NCBI RefSeq assembly: GCF_001518015.1 | Contig: NZ_LPUY01000017.1 | Location: 1-64,000 of the forward strand | Origin: Tritonibacter horizontis | GTDB lineage: Bacteria > Pseudomonadota > Alphaproteobacteria > Rhodobacterales > Rhodobacteraceae | DNA: 64,000 nt | Reading direction: 5' to 3' | Shown here: positions 37,361-45,712 of the stretch, piece by piece | Layout of the letters: every line of letters starts with the position of its first letter | Numbering within the stretch: position 1 is the first letter of the stretch | The notes under the pieces: model-generated | What the model saw: only the letters and a program-made list of their open reading frames with translations | The model's database searches: none | What the model was told of the DNA's origin: nothing | Program-made: the position numbers and the translations under genes

Positions 37361-38368
37361 CTAGCGTTCCTTCACATAGGGTTGGCCGCCGGCACGGGGC
37401 GGGATCGCCTTGCCGACAAAACCGGCGAGGATCACCACGGTCAGGATATAGGGCAGGGCGTCCATCACCTGCACCGGGATGGTAAAGCCGCCGAACTGGA
37501 TGCTCTGGAATCGCAGGGCGATGGCCTGCAGCAGACCAAAGAGCAGACAGGCCCCCAGCGCATGCCAGGGCCGCCATTTGGCAAAGATCAGTGCCGCCAG
37601 CGCGATATAGCCGCGCCCGGAGGTCATCTCGCGCACGAAGCCGGCCTGCAGGCCAGTCGCCAGATAGGCGCCGGCAATGCCGCAGAGCAGGCCGCAAATG
37701 CCCACTGCCGCAAACCGAAGCCCCTGCACGGAAACACCTGCGGTATCCACCGCCGCCGGGTTTTCCCCCACCGCCCGCAGCCGCAGGCCAAAGCGGGTGC
37801 GAAACAGCACCCACCAGGTCAGCGGCACAAACAACAGCGCCACATAGACCAGGATGGAATGGCCGGAGATCAGCTCGGAGTAGAGCTGCTGGATCGGGCC
37901 TGCTTCCTTGATCAGCTCGTTCAGGGGACGGTCGGCGGCCGCCGCATCGGCGGGGCCGATGGCAAAGGGCAGCTCGATCCCGTTGAACCGCCCGTCGGTG
38001 AGCAGGGACGGCGTGCGCCCGCCCTGCCGGAACCAGCTTTCGGCGATCAGCACCGTCAGACCAGAGGCCAGGAAATTGAGCGCCACGCCGGAAATCAGCT
38101 GATTGCCGCGAAAGGTGATGGAGGCAAGCCCATGCAGGCCCGAGAGCACCAGCGAAGAGGCGACACCGGACAGCAGGCCGAGCCAGACATTGCCGGTGGC
38201 CGCCGCAACCGCAGCGGAGAAGAACGCCGCCATCAGCATCTTGCCCTCAAGGCCGATGTCAAAGATGCCCGCGCGTTCCGAGAACAGACCGGCCAGGCAG
38301 GCCAGCAGCAGCGGGGTTGCCATGCGCATGGTGCTGTCGAGCACCTGAATCAGGGTGAGGAAATCCAT
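37361..38368 (-). CDS. ABC importer permease 2 (BMP/nucleoside type)
   Basis: The 335-residue permease has about nine hydrophobic helices and the conserved FSERAGIFDIGLEGKMLMAAFFSA segment shared with RbsC/NupQ-like proteins, followed by NxxAVDTAGV (GENPAAVDTAG), the EAA-like loop contacting the ATPase. It pairs with the neighbouring permease, overlapping it by one base, to form the membrane channel of a purine-nucleoside or related importer. Confidence 0.92.
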   Translation of the reverse strand: MDFLTLIQVLDSTMRMATPLLLACLAGLFSERAGIFDIGLEGKMLMAAFFSAAVAAATGNVWLGLLSGVASSLVLSGLHGLASITFRGNQLISGVALNFLASGLTVLIAESWFRQGGRTPSLLTDGRFNGIELPFAIGPADAAAADRPLNELIKEAGPIQQLYSELISGHSILVYVALLFVPLTWWVLFRTRFGLRLRAVGENPAAVDTAGVSVQGLRFAAVGICGLLCGIAGAYLATGLQAGFVREMTSGRGYIALAALIFAKWRPWHALGACLLFGLLQAIALRFQSIQFGGFTIPVQVMDALPYILTVVILAGFVGKAIPPRAGGQPYVKER

Positions 38369-39462
38369 CAGGCGTTCTCCTTCCTGAGGGCGAGGAATAT
38401 CTTTTCAATCGGCATCCGCACCATATTGTCGAGCGCGCCGGTGAACAGGATCACCAGGGCCTGGATGACCACGATCAGTTCCGACGGGATATTGGTCCAG
38501 AGCGCCAGTTCCGCGCCGCCCTGATAGAGAAAGCCGAACAGGATTGCCGCGAGGAAGACGCCGAAGGGGTGGTTGCGCCCCATCAGGGCCACCGCGATGC
38601 CGATAAACCCGGCTCCCTCTGTCGCGTTCAGCACCAGCCGTTCGGCCTCGCCCATGACGTTGTTGGTGGCCATCAGGCCGCAGAGCGCGCCGGAGATCAG
38701 CATGGTGATCATCACGGTCCGTACCGGTGAAATCCCGGCATAGACCGCGCCGCGTTCGGATTTGCCAAGCGCGCGGATCTCGTGTCCGAGCGGCGTGTGC
38801 CAGATCAGGCCCCAGACCACAACGCAGGCGGCAATGCCGACAAACAGCGTCACATTGGCGGGCGAGGATTTGGAAAACTCGATGCCGATGGGGGCGAGGA
38901 TGTCATGCAGCGACGGCAATTGTGCGCTTTCGGGGAAGCGGCCGGTTGCGGGTTCCATCGACCCTTTGGGTTTCAGGGTGTTCACTAGCATATAGTTCAG
39001 CACCGCGGCGGCGATGAAGTTGAACATGATGGTGGTGATCACGATATGGCTGCCGCGTTTGGCCTGCAGATAGGCGGGGATCGCCGCCCAGGCCGCCCCG
39101 AAGAGCCCGGCCCCCAGGCCCGCAACGAGCAGGGCAATCGACCAATGGGGGAAGGGAATATAAAGGCAGACAATCGCCAGCCCCAGCCCGCCGAGCATCG
39201 CCTGACCTTCGCCGCCGATGTTGAACAGCCCGGCATGGGCCGCGACCGCCACCGCAAGTCCGGTGAACAGGAAATTGGTGGCATAATAGAGCGTATAGCC
39301 CCAGCCATTGGTGGAGCCCAGTGCGCCTTCGACCATCAGGTCCAGCGCCTCGATCGGGCTTTCGCCGATCAGCAGGATCACAATTGCGGAGATCAGGGCG
39401 GCCAGCAGCAGGCTGATCACCGGGATCAGAACCACATCGGCCCATTTTGGCATTTTTTCCAT
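38368..39462 (-). CDS. ABC importer permease 1 (BMP/nucleoside type)
   Basis: The 364-residue permease contains LFNIGGEGQAMLGGLGLA, the family signature matching FDIGLEGKM in the other permease, and GKSERGAVYAGISP in the cytoplasmic coupling loop. A second VNTLKPKGSMEPATGRFPES loop lies in the periplasmic part. It is translated after the ATPase gene with no gap and overlaps permease 2. Confidence 0.92.
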   Translation of the reverse strand: MEKMPKWADVVLIPVISLLLAALISAIVILLIGESPIEALDLMVEGALGSTNGWGYTLYYATNFLFTGLAVAVAAHAGLFNIGGEGQAMLGGLGLAIVCLYIPFPHWSIALLVAGLGAGLFGAAWAAIPAYLQAKRGSHIVITTIMFNFIAAAVLNYMLVNTLKPKGSMEPATGRFPESAQLPSLHDILAPIGIEFSKSSPANVTLFVGIAACVVVWGLIWHTPLGHEIRALGKSERGAVYAGISPVRTVMITMLISGALCGLMATNNVMGEAERLVLNATEGAGFIGIAVALMGRNHPFGVFLAAILFGFLYQGGAELALWTNIPSELIVVIQALVILFTGALDNMVRMPIEKIFLALRKENA

Positions 39463-40992
39463 TTACGCGGCCTCCCCCGCGACGCCGGCCATCATCAGGC
39501 CGAGTTCTTTTTCATCGGTTTGATCTGCGGGGCGTTCGCCCATGATCTTGCCGTCAAACATCACCGCAACCCGATCGCTGAGCGACAGGATCTCTTCCAG
39601 TTCCACCGAGACCAGCAGGATCGCCTTGCCCTGGTCGCGCAGGGCGACGATCTGCTGGTGGATGAATTCAATCGCCCCGATGTCGACGCCGCGGGTGGGC
39701 TGGCCGATCAGCAGCAGGTCGGGGTTGCGTTCGATTTCGCGTGCCACAACGAGTTTTTGCTGGTTGCCACCGGAAAAGCTTTTGGCGGCAAGCCAGGGGT
39801 TGGGGGGGCGGACGTCGAACTTTGCCATCTTGGCCTCGGTGTCGGCGCGCAGGGCGGCGTTGTTCAACAGGACGCCCTTGCGATAGATTTCCTCGCGGTG
39901 GTAGCCAAAGCCGATGTTTTCCCAGGCGTGGAAATCCATGATCAGGCCTTCGCGCTGGCGGTCTTCGGGGACATGGGCGATGCCTGCGTGCCGGCGCGAC
40001 CGGGCGTCCGATCCGCTGCCCGAGAGGGGCAGGGGGGCGCCGTTGACGCGAATGGTGCCGGTGCCGACACGCATGCCGCCCAGCACTTCGAGGAGTTCCG
40101 ACTGGCCATTGCCGGCCACCCCAGCCAGACCGAGGATTTCGCCGGCGCGCACGGTCAGGTCGATGCCCTTGACCCGCTCTACCCCGGCGCTGTCGACGAC
40201 AGAGAGGTTTTCGATTTCCAGAACCGGTTTGCCGGGACGCGCGGGCACTTTGTCCACCCGCAGCAGAACCTTGCGGCCCACCATCAGCTCGGCCAGCTGC
40301 TCGGGGCTGCTTTCCGAGGTTTTCACGGTGGCGTTCATCTCGCCCCGGCGCATCACCGATACCGTGTCGGTATATTCCATGATTTCACGCAGCTTGTGGG
40401 TGATCAGGATGATCGTCTTTCCCTCGCTGCGCAGACGGTCCAGAATGCGGAACAGCTGGTCCGCTTCGGGCGGGGTCAGCACGCCGGTGGGTTCGTCCAG
40501 GATCAGGATGTCGGCCTTGCGATAAAGCGCCTTGAGGATCTCCACCCGCTGTTGCAGGCCAACGCCGATCTCGTCGATGCGCTTGTCGGGGTCGACGTAA
40601 AGTTCGTATTCTTCCTCCAGCTCCTTCAGCTCCTTGCGGGCGCGCGAAAGGGAGGGCATCAGAAGACCGCTGTCTTCGGCGCCGAGGACGATGTTTTCCA
40701 GAACGGTGAAATTCTCGACCAGTTTGAAGTGCTGGAACACCATGCCGATGCCGGCTGAAATGGCGGCCTGGCTGTCGGGGATCTCGGTCTTGGTGCCCTT
40801 GATCCAGATTTCGCCTTTGTCGGCCTTGTAGAACCCGTAGAGGATGCTCATCAGCGTGGATTTGCCGGCGCCGTTTTCGCCGATGATCCCGTGGATCGTA
40901 CCGGGCTGGACGCTGATCGAGATGTCCTTGTTCGCCTGGACCGGGCCAAAGGCCTTGGAAATGCCTTTGAGTTCGATTGCTGGTGCCGTCAT
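39463..40992 (-). CDS. ABC importer ATPase, duplicated nucleotide-binding domains
   Basis: The 509-residue protein has two ABC domains. The first has GIIGENGAGKSTLMSILYG (Walker A), VGLQQRVEILKALYRKADILILDEPTGVLTP (signature and Walker B). The second has ILGLAGVAGNGQSELLEVLGG, a degenerate Walker A, and FSGGNQQKLVVAREIERNPDLLLIGQPTRGVD. This arrangement fits the sugar/nucleoside class. I prefer the ATG at 40990-40992, which has AGGGGAG upstream. Confidence 0.93.
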   Translation of the reverse strand: MTAPAIELKGISKAFGPVQANKDISISVQPGTIHGIIGENGAGKSTLMSILYGFYKADKGEIWIKGTKTEIPDSQAAISAGIGMVFQHFKLVENFTVLENIVLGAEDSGLLMPSLSRARKELKELEEEYELYVDPDKRIDEIGVGLQQRVEILKALYRKADILILDEPTGVLTPPEADQLFRILDRLRSEGKTIILITHKLREIMEYTDTVSVMRRGEMNATVKTSESSPEQLAELMVGRKVLLRVDKVPARPGKPVLEIENLSVVDSAGVERVKGIDLTVRAGEILGLAGVAGNGQSELLEVLGGMRVGTGTIRVNGAPLPLSGSGSDARSRRHAGIAHVPEDRQREGLIMDFHAWENIGFGYHREEIYRKGVLLNNAALRADTEAKMAKFDVRPPNPWLAAKSFSGGNQQKLVVAREIERNPDLLLIGQPTRGVDIGAIEFIHQQIVALRDQGKAILLVSVELEEILSLSDRVAVMFDGKIMGERPADQTDEKELGLMMAGVAGEAA

Positions 40993-41085
40993 GCGGGCTC
41001 CCCTGTTCATCTCACCGCCGGTTGCTGCGGGGGCGGCCCCGAAGGCCGTCGTTCATGTTCTTGTCACCAAGAGGACCGGCACGGG

Positions 41086-41127
41086 AAAAACCAAACCCGG
41101 AGGGCAGCTGAAAGCGACCTCCGGGCC
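41086..41127 (-). terminator. Intercistronic terminator-like hairpin after the binding protein
   Basis: On the minus strand an 8-bp stem (41118-41125 with 41096-41103) is followed by TTTGGTTTTT. It lies between the substrate-binding-protein gene and the ATPase gene and would give more binding protein than transporter, a usual pattern for ABC operons. Confidence 0.75.
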
Positions 41128-41201
41128 AAATTGGACCGCCCCGTCCCCGGCGCGACCGCAAAAGGCGGGTCGCTGTGGGCACGGGGCGCAGATCACATGG
41201 A

Positions 41202-42197
41202 TCAGAAGCTGAGAGCCGGGCAGCTGTCGTCGCTGGTGTAGTCATGCACGACCACATCGCCGGCAACGATGGCGGCGCGGGCCGCTTCGACGGAGGCTTT
41301 CATCTCGTCGGTGACCAGAGCTTCGTTATGCTCGTCGATCGCAACGCCAACACCATCGGCCGCGAGGTCGAGGTTCTGGAAACCGGTTTCCAGATCGGCG
41401 CCGTCCTTCAGCGCGTTGTAAACGGCCACGTCCACGCGTTTCATCATGGAGGTCAGGACCTTGCCGGGATGCAGGTGGTTCTGGTTGCTGTCGACGCCGA
41501 TGGACAGAACGCCCTCATCCGCAGCGGTTTGCAGAACGCCAACACCGGTGCCACCTGCCGCGGCAAAGACAACGTCAGAGCCTTGCGAGATCTGCGCCTT
41601 GGCCAGTTCGGAGCCTTTGACCGGATCGTTCCAGGCATCCGGCGTGGTGCCGGTCATGTTGGAGACGACAGTGGCGTCCGGGTTCACCGACTTCACACCC
41701 TGGGCATAGCCACAGGCGAATTTGCGGATCAGCGGGATGTCCATGCCACCGATAAAGCTGACGGTGCCGGATTTGGAGGCTTCGGCGGCCATGACGCCCG
41801 CCAGATAGGAGCCTTCATGCTCGGCAAAGGAGATGGTCTGCACGTTCGGCAGATCGGCCCAGCCGTCGATGTTGACGAATTTGGTGTCCGGGTAGTCCGG
41901 CGCCACGTTTTCGATCGTCGAGGTCATGGCAAAGCCCATGGTGATGATCGGGTTCGCGCCGCGCTCTGCAAAGCGGCGCAGGGCCTGTTCGCGCTGGGCG
42001 TCGGATTTCAATTCGATTTCCAGGTATTCGCCACCTGTTTCTTCAACCCAACGCTGGGCGCCGTTATACGCCGCTTCGTTGAAGGATTTGTCGAACTTGC
42101 CACCAAGGTCGAAAATCAGGGCCGGGTCGGCCAGTGCGGCGCCAGCCGACAGCGCGACCGCAGCCGCCGCGCCCATGAGCGATTTCATCAGGGTCAT
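41202..42197 (-). CDS. BMP-family substrate-binding protein
   Basis: The 331-residue periplasmic protein begins with a signal peptide (MTLMKSLMGAAAAVALSAGAALA). It has the PnrA/BMP-like FDLGGKFDKSFNEAAYNGAQRW, FAEHEGSYLAGVMAAEASKSGTVSFIGGMDIPLIRKFACGY and VGVDSNQNHLHPGKVLTSMMKRVD. Relatives bind purine nucleosides. It is the first gene of the importer operon and is probably expressed most highly because of the hairpin that follows it. Confidence 0.93.
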   Translation of the reverse strand: MTLMKSLMGAAAAVALSAGAALADPALIFDLGGKFDKSFNEAAYNGAQRWVEETGGEYLEIELKSDAQREQALRRFAERGANPIITMGFAMTSTIENVAPDYPDTKFVNIDGWADLPNVQTISFAEHEGSYLAGVMAAEASKSGTVSFIGGMDIPLIRKFACGYAQGVKSVNPDATVVSNMTGTTPDAWNDPVKGSELAKAQISQGSDVVFAAAGGTGVGVLQTAADEGVLSIGVDSNQNHLHPGKVLTSMMKRVDVAVYNALKDGADLETGFQNLDLAADGVGVAIDEHNEALVTDEMKASVEAARAAIVAGDVVVHDYTSDDSCPALSF

Positions 42198-42287
42198 TCA
42201 GGTACTCCCAGTTGGTCTTTTTTTTCCCGCGGGGCGGGCGTGTCCATTCAAAAAGGTGGAGCGATTTAGCCTGCTGCGTTGGGTCGG

Positions 42288-42306
42288 GGTCAACATTTTT
42301 TTGACC
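42288..42306. promoter_or_regulatory. GGTCAA-N7-TTGACC inverted repeat before the importer operon
   Basis: Perfect six-base arms at 42288-42293 and 42301-42306 lie about 90 bases upstream of the binding-protein start. This is a candidate operator; no regulator gene lies next to it. Confidence 0.4.
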
Positions 42307-42315
42307 ACCCGGTCC

Positions 42316-42343
42316 AAAAACACCTGTTTCCCTTAGGGAAACA
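42316..42343 (-). terminator. Terminator overlapping the rimI stop codon
   Basis: On the minus strand the stem arms at 42336-42343 and 42325-42332 enclose the rimI TAA stop codon as the three-base loop, and a run of T follows a few bases later. Confidence 0.8.
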
Positions 42344-42758
42344 ACCGTTTCATGAGCAATGCGTCTGCCGCTGCTGCCTTTGGGCGCGGATAATAGGCCT
42401 TTCGAATCCCGACAAGCCCGAATCCGCAACTTGAGTATAGCGCCTGGGCAGCGCCATTGTCTGCTGCGACCTCGAGAAAAGCTGTCGTGACACCACGTTG
42501 TGCAGCCTTTCTCATCCAGTCCTGCATAATGCGGGTGCCGTGACCCTGCCGTTGATGGTCTGGATGGGTCGCGATGGTCAGCAGTTCCGCCTCGTCGGTG
42601 ATCTCGCGCACCAGCGCAAAGGCGCGGCCATCGCCGGTCAGATGGGTGAAGCGATCCGCCAGCAGATCGGCGAATTCCTGCGTGGTCCAGGGGCGCGATT
42701 GGGTGAAGGCCGCGGCATGAGTCGCGGCCAGCGCCGACGGGCTCTGGTCTTCAGTCAT
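42333..42758 (-). CDS. rimI: RimI-like GNAT N-acetyltransferase
   Basis: The 141-residue protein has ELLTIATHPDHQRQGHGTRIMQDWMRKAA, the acetyl-CoA pyrophosphate loop (QRQGHGT), and FLEVAADNGAAQALYSSCGFGLVGIRKAYY, as in RimI, which acetylates ribosomal protein N-termini. It overlaps the tsaB gene by eight bases, a typical neighbour. The ATG at 42756-42758 fits the family length; the longer frame from 42848 overlaps tsaB more and is not needed. Confidence 0.9.
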   Translation of the reverse strand: MTEDQSPSALAATHAAAFTQSRPWTTQEFADLLADRFTHLTGDGRAFALVREITDEAELLTIATHPDHQRQGHGTRIMQDWMRKAAQRGVTTAFLEVAADNGAAQALYSSCGFGLVGIRKAYYPRPKAAAADALLMKRLFP

Positions 42759-43422
42759 CCAGAAGCACGGGCGGCTGGTCGCGCGACGGGGCTGCATCTG
42801 CCGGGCGCAGATAGAGCGGCGCAGGGGGCGGCAGGTCGGTGCGGCCAATCCGGCTGGCGGCGACGCGGGCGATGGCCTCTGCCACCGGGTAGCGGGCGGC
42901 AGTCACTGTGCCGCCACATCGGGCGGCGATCTCGTCGGCGCGGTGGCCGATGCAACGTGGCGCGGCACCGGTGGTCGGCAGATCGGCGGGCAACGTGTCG
43001 AGCGTGCAATGGCAGGGCGCCGACGCGGGAGCTGCTGAACTGATCACCTGCACATAAAGCCCCTCGCGCCGCGCATCGAGGCTGGAGACCACCAGGCCGT
43101 CGGTGCCAAAAGCCTGTGCGTCCAGGCTGGAGACGCCGATGGCCGGCACCTCCAGCCCGAGCGCGAGGCCCCGCGCCGCCGAGACGGAAATGCGGATGCC
43201 GGTGAAATTGCCCGGACCAATGCCGACGGCCAGCGCCGACAGCGCGCCAAAGCTGGCGCCGCCCTCGGCCAGGATCTCTTCCAGCAGCGGGATCAGGCGT
43301 TCGGCCTGTCCCTTTGCCATGTCTTCTTGTCGCTGGGCGAGGATCTGCGGGCCGCGCAACAAAGCGGCCGCGCAATGCGCGGCCGATGTGTCAAACGCCA
43401 GGATCAGCGGATCGTCTGTCAT
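42751..43422 (-). CDS. tsaB: tRNA threonylcarbamoyladenosine biosynthesis protein TsaB
   Basis: TsaB is the ASKHA-fold partner of TsaD in making the universal t6A37 tRNA modification. The 223-residue protein has ILAFDTSAAHCAAALL, LIPLLEEILAEGG and the conserved VGIGPGNFTGIRISVSAARGLALGL. The start at 43420-43422 (MTDDPLILAFDTS) matches the family N-terminus. It forms an operon with rimI and lies 19 bases after the NifU-like gene. Confidence 0.93.
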   Translation of the reverse strand: MTDDPLILAFDTSAAHCAAALLRGPQILAQRQEDMAKGQAERLIPLLEEILAEGGASFGALSALAVGIGPGNFTGIRISVSAARGLALGLEVPAIGVSSLDAQAFGTDGLVVSSLDARREGLYVQVISSAAPASAPCHCTLDTLPADLPTTGAAPRCIGHRADEIAARCGGTVTAARYPVAEAIARVAASRIGRTDLPPPAPLYLRPADAAPSRDQPPVLLDD

Positions 43423-43441
43423 CTGCTCAGGCGGCAAAGAG

Positions 43442-44005
43442 TCAGACCGCAACCGGGCGCACTTCGGTCACCTCGGGGATGTAATGCCGCAGCAGGTTCT
43501 CGATCCCCATCTTCAGGGTCAGTGTCGAGGACGGGCAGCCGGCGCACGCGCCCTGCATGTGGAGGTAAACAACGCCGCGATCAAACCCGTGAAAGGTGAT
43601 GTCGCCACCGTCCTGTGCCACCGCCGGGCGCACGCGGCTGTCCAGCAGTTCCTTGATCTGGTTGACGATTTCGCCATCCTCACCGGTGTGTTCGGCATGG
43701 CCGGAGGCTTGCTGGCCGCCTTCGTCGATGACCGGCTGGCCGGATTGGTAATGTTCCATCACCGCGCCCAGTACGGCGGGTTTGATGTGGTCCCATTCAA
43801 CGGTGTCATCCTTGGTGACAGTGACAAAGTCATTGCCAAAGAACACGCCGGTGACGCCCCCAACCGCAAAGATGCGCTGGGCGAGCGGGGATTTTCCCGC
43901 CGCCTCGACGGTGGGGAAATCGGCCGTGCCCGCATCCAGAACAGTCTGGCCGGGCAGGAATTTCAGGGTCGCCGGGTTCGGCGTGGATTCGGTCTGGATA
44001 AACAT
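43442..44005 (-). CDS. NifU-like iron-sulfur carrier (NfuA type)
   Basis: The 187-residue protein carries an N-terminal Nfu domain (MFIQTESTPNPATLKFLPG, GVTGVFFGNDFVTVTK) and a C-terminal NifU domain with VYLHMQGACAGCPSSTLTLKMGIENLL, whose CxxC binds a [4Fe-4S] cluster for delivery to target proteins. It probably serves lipoyl synthase or aconitase-type enzymes. A GGAG site precedes the ATG. Confidence 0.93.
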   Translation of the reverse strand: MFIQTESTPNPATLKFLPGQTVLDAGTADFPTVEAAGKSPLAQRIFAVGGVTGVFFGNDFVTVTKDDTVEWDHIKPAVLGAVMEHYQSGQPVIDEGGQQASGHAEHTGEDGEIVNQIKELLDSRVRPAVAQDGGDITFHGFDRGVVYLHMQGACAGCPSSTLTLKMGIENLLRHYIPEVTEVRPVAV

Positions 44006-44112
44006 CTCGGCTCTCCGTCAGGCTGGCCCGGTCAACATGGTCTGCATATGCGACCTGCCCGGTGGCCTGTCAAGTTTTGGAATGATTCTAAATTAGGGGC
44101 TGCGGCGCGAAA

Positions 44113-44139
44113 TGCAAGGCTTTCAGCAAGCGCCTTGCA
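44113..44139 (-). terminator. Hairpin after the universal stress protein gene
   Basis: Perfect eight-base arms TGCAAGGC and GCCTTGCA with an eleven-base loop lie about 40 bases beyond the stop. A short T run follows, so termination is plausible. Confidence 0.45.
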
Positions 44140-44176
44140 AGGGCGGCGTGGCGGGCGGGTGAGCTGCACGGGGCCG

Positions 44177-44632
44177 TCAGGTGATGGCCTCGAGCCTTTC
44201 CTTGGACATATCACCGGGCACGATGGTGATCGGCAAGGGCAATGTGCCGGCGGTGCGGGTCAGTTGGGTGACGATGGGGCCGGGGCCCTTGCGGTCGCTG
44301 GCGGCGCCAAGCACCAGCACGCCGACCTCCGGGTCCTCTTCGATCTGGGCGAGGATTTCCGGCACGATGTCGCCCTCGCGGATCATCAGCTCGGGGTCCA
44401 CGCCCTGACGGTCGCGCATCCATTTGGCGAAAACTTCGAAATGGGCATGGATGCGTTCGCGGGCTTCTTCGCGCATGACCTCGCCGACGCCGATCCAATG
44501 GTTGAATTCATCCGGCGGGATCACCGAGAGGATCAGCACGCCGCCGCCGGTCTTTGCCGCGCGCATGGCCGCGAACCGCATGGCGTTCAGGCATTCGCGG
44601 CTGTCATCCAGCACCACTAGAAACTTGCGCAT
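44177..44632 (-). CDS. Universal stress protein (UspA family)
   Basis: The 151-residue protein has MRKFLVVLDDSRECLNAMRFAAMRAAKTGGGVLILSVIPP at the N-terminus and EEDPEVGVLVLGAASDRKGPGPIVTQLT at the C-terminus. The GxxG-S/T-like nucleotide-binding loop is partly altered, so ATP binding is uncertain. Such proteins help cells survive stress. It is separated by 105 bases from the aminotransferase gene upstream. Confidence 0.9.
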   Translation of the reverse strand: MRKFLVVLDDSRECLNAMRFAAMRAAKTGGGVLILSVIPPDEFNHWIGVGEVMREEARERIHAHFEVFAKWMRDRQGVDPELMIREGDIVPEILAQIEEDPEVGVLVLGAASDRKGPGPIVTQLTRTAGTLPLPITIVPGDMSKERLEAIT

Positions 44633-44737
44633 CCTACCCCCTGTCGTCCTTGCGGCATATTGGCCGAAGCAACCGGGCGACGCAATAGAACTGTGGGGGC
44701 TCCTGGGTGCGGCGCCCGGCGCGGGGCGGTGCCGGGA

Positions 44738-45598
44738 TCAGGCGGATTTGGCCCAGTCCCAGTACATTTCGCGCACCCGGCGGGTCACCGGACCGTGCTG
44801 ATAGCTGACATCGTCAAAGGCGGTGACGGGGGTCACCTTGGCCATGTTGCCAGACAGGAAGACCTCGTCCGCGGCCTCGAAATGGGCGTAGCTCAGCACC
44901 GTTTCATGCACCTGAATACCGTCGGCGCGCATGTTCTCGATATGGCGGGCACGAGTGATCCCGGCCAGGAAGGTGCCATTGGCAATCGGGGTGAAGACCT
45001 CGCCATCCTTGACCATGAACACGTTCGAGGTCGCGGTTTCGGCCACGTTGCCCATCGCGTCGCAGGTCAGCGTATTGGTGAACCCCTTGGCGCGGGCTTC
45101 GCGCAACATGCGGGCATTGTTGGGATAAAGGCAGCCGGCCTTGGCATTCACCACAGCGGATTCCAGCACCGGACGGCGAAAACTGGTGCGGGTCAGGGTG
45201 GCCGAGGCGGCCGCTTGCGCCATCGGGATTTCCTCAAGGCAGAGGGCGAATTTGGTCGCTTCGGGGGCGGGGGCGATCATGGTCTGGTCGCCTTCGGTGG
45301 CCCAGTACATCGGCCGGATATAGACCGCGCTGTCGGGCGAGAAGGCGCTGAGCCCCTCGCGCACGATCTCGACCATCTGGTCGGCCGGCACGGTCGCGGC
45401 CATCATCAGCGCCTCGGCCGAGGCATTGGCGCGGGCGCAATGTTTGTCGAGGTCGGGGCTGACCCCGTCGAACCAGCGCGCGCCGTCAAAGACGGACGAG
45501 CCAAGCCATGCGGCGTGATCGGCGGCGGACATGATGGCGACATCGCCGTCATGCCATTGGCCGTTGAAATAGGTGCGGATGTTTTTGCCGACAGCCAT
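44738..45598 (-). CDS. ilvE: Branched-chain amino acid aminotransferase-like (class IV)
   Basis: The 286-residue protein is a fold-type IV PLP enzyme: YFNGQWHDGDVAIMSAADHAAWLGSSVFDGARWF, IRPMYWATEG, VVNAKAGCLYPNNARMLREA (PLP lysine) and NTLTCDAMGNVAETATSNVFMV. Branched-chain aminotransferase (IlvE) is the best call, but D-amino-acid aminotransferase or ADC lyase relatives are possible. A GAGG site precedes the ATG. It stands alone. Confidence 0.85.
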   Translation of the reverse strand: MAVGKNIRTYFNGQWHDGDVAIMSAADHAAWLGSSVFDGARWFDGVSPDLDKHCARANASAEALMMAATVPADQMVEIVREGLSAFSPDSAVYIRPMYWATEGDQTMIAPAPEATKFALCLEEIPMAQAAASATLTRTSFRRPVLESAVVNAKAGCLYPNNARMLREARAKGFTNTLTCDAMGNVAETATSNVFMVKDGEVFTPIANGTFLAGITRARHIENMRADGIQVHETVLSYAHFEAADEVFLSGNMAKVTPVTAFDDVSYQHGPVTRRVREMYWDWAKSA

Positions 45599-45712
45599 GG
45601 GGAAACCTCGGGTCTTGGAAATCTGGATAGGGGGTGACGTTAGGCGGCGGGCCGGGCAAGGTCCAGTGCGAAAGGCCGCGGCAAACGGATGGAATTTGAC
45701 CAGCGGCCGGGG

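Noticed and set aside
37146-37814. An upstream extension of the TauE/SafE exporter
   Set aside because: It covers the intergenic terminator and part of the ABC permease, and the exporter N-terminus is explained by the ATG at 37143-37145.
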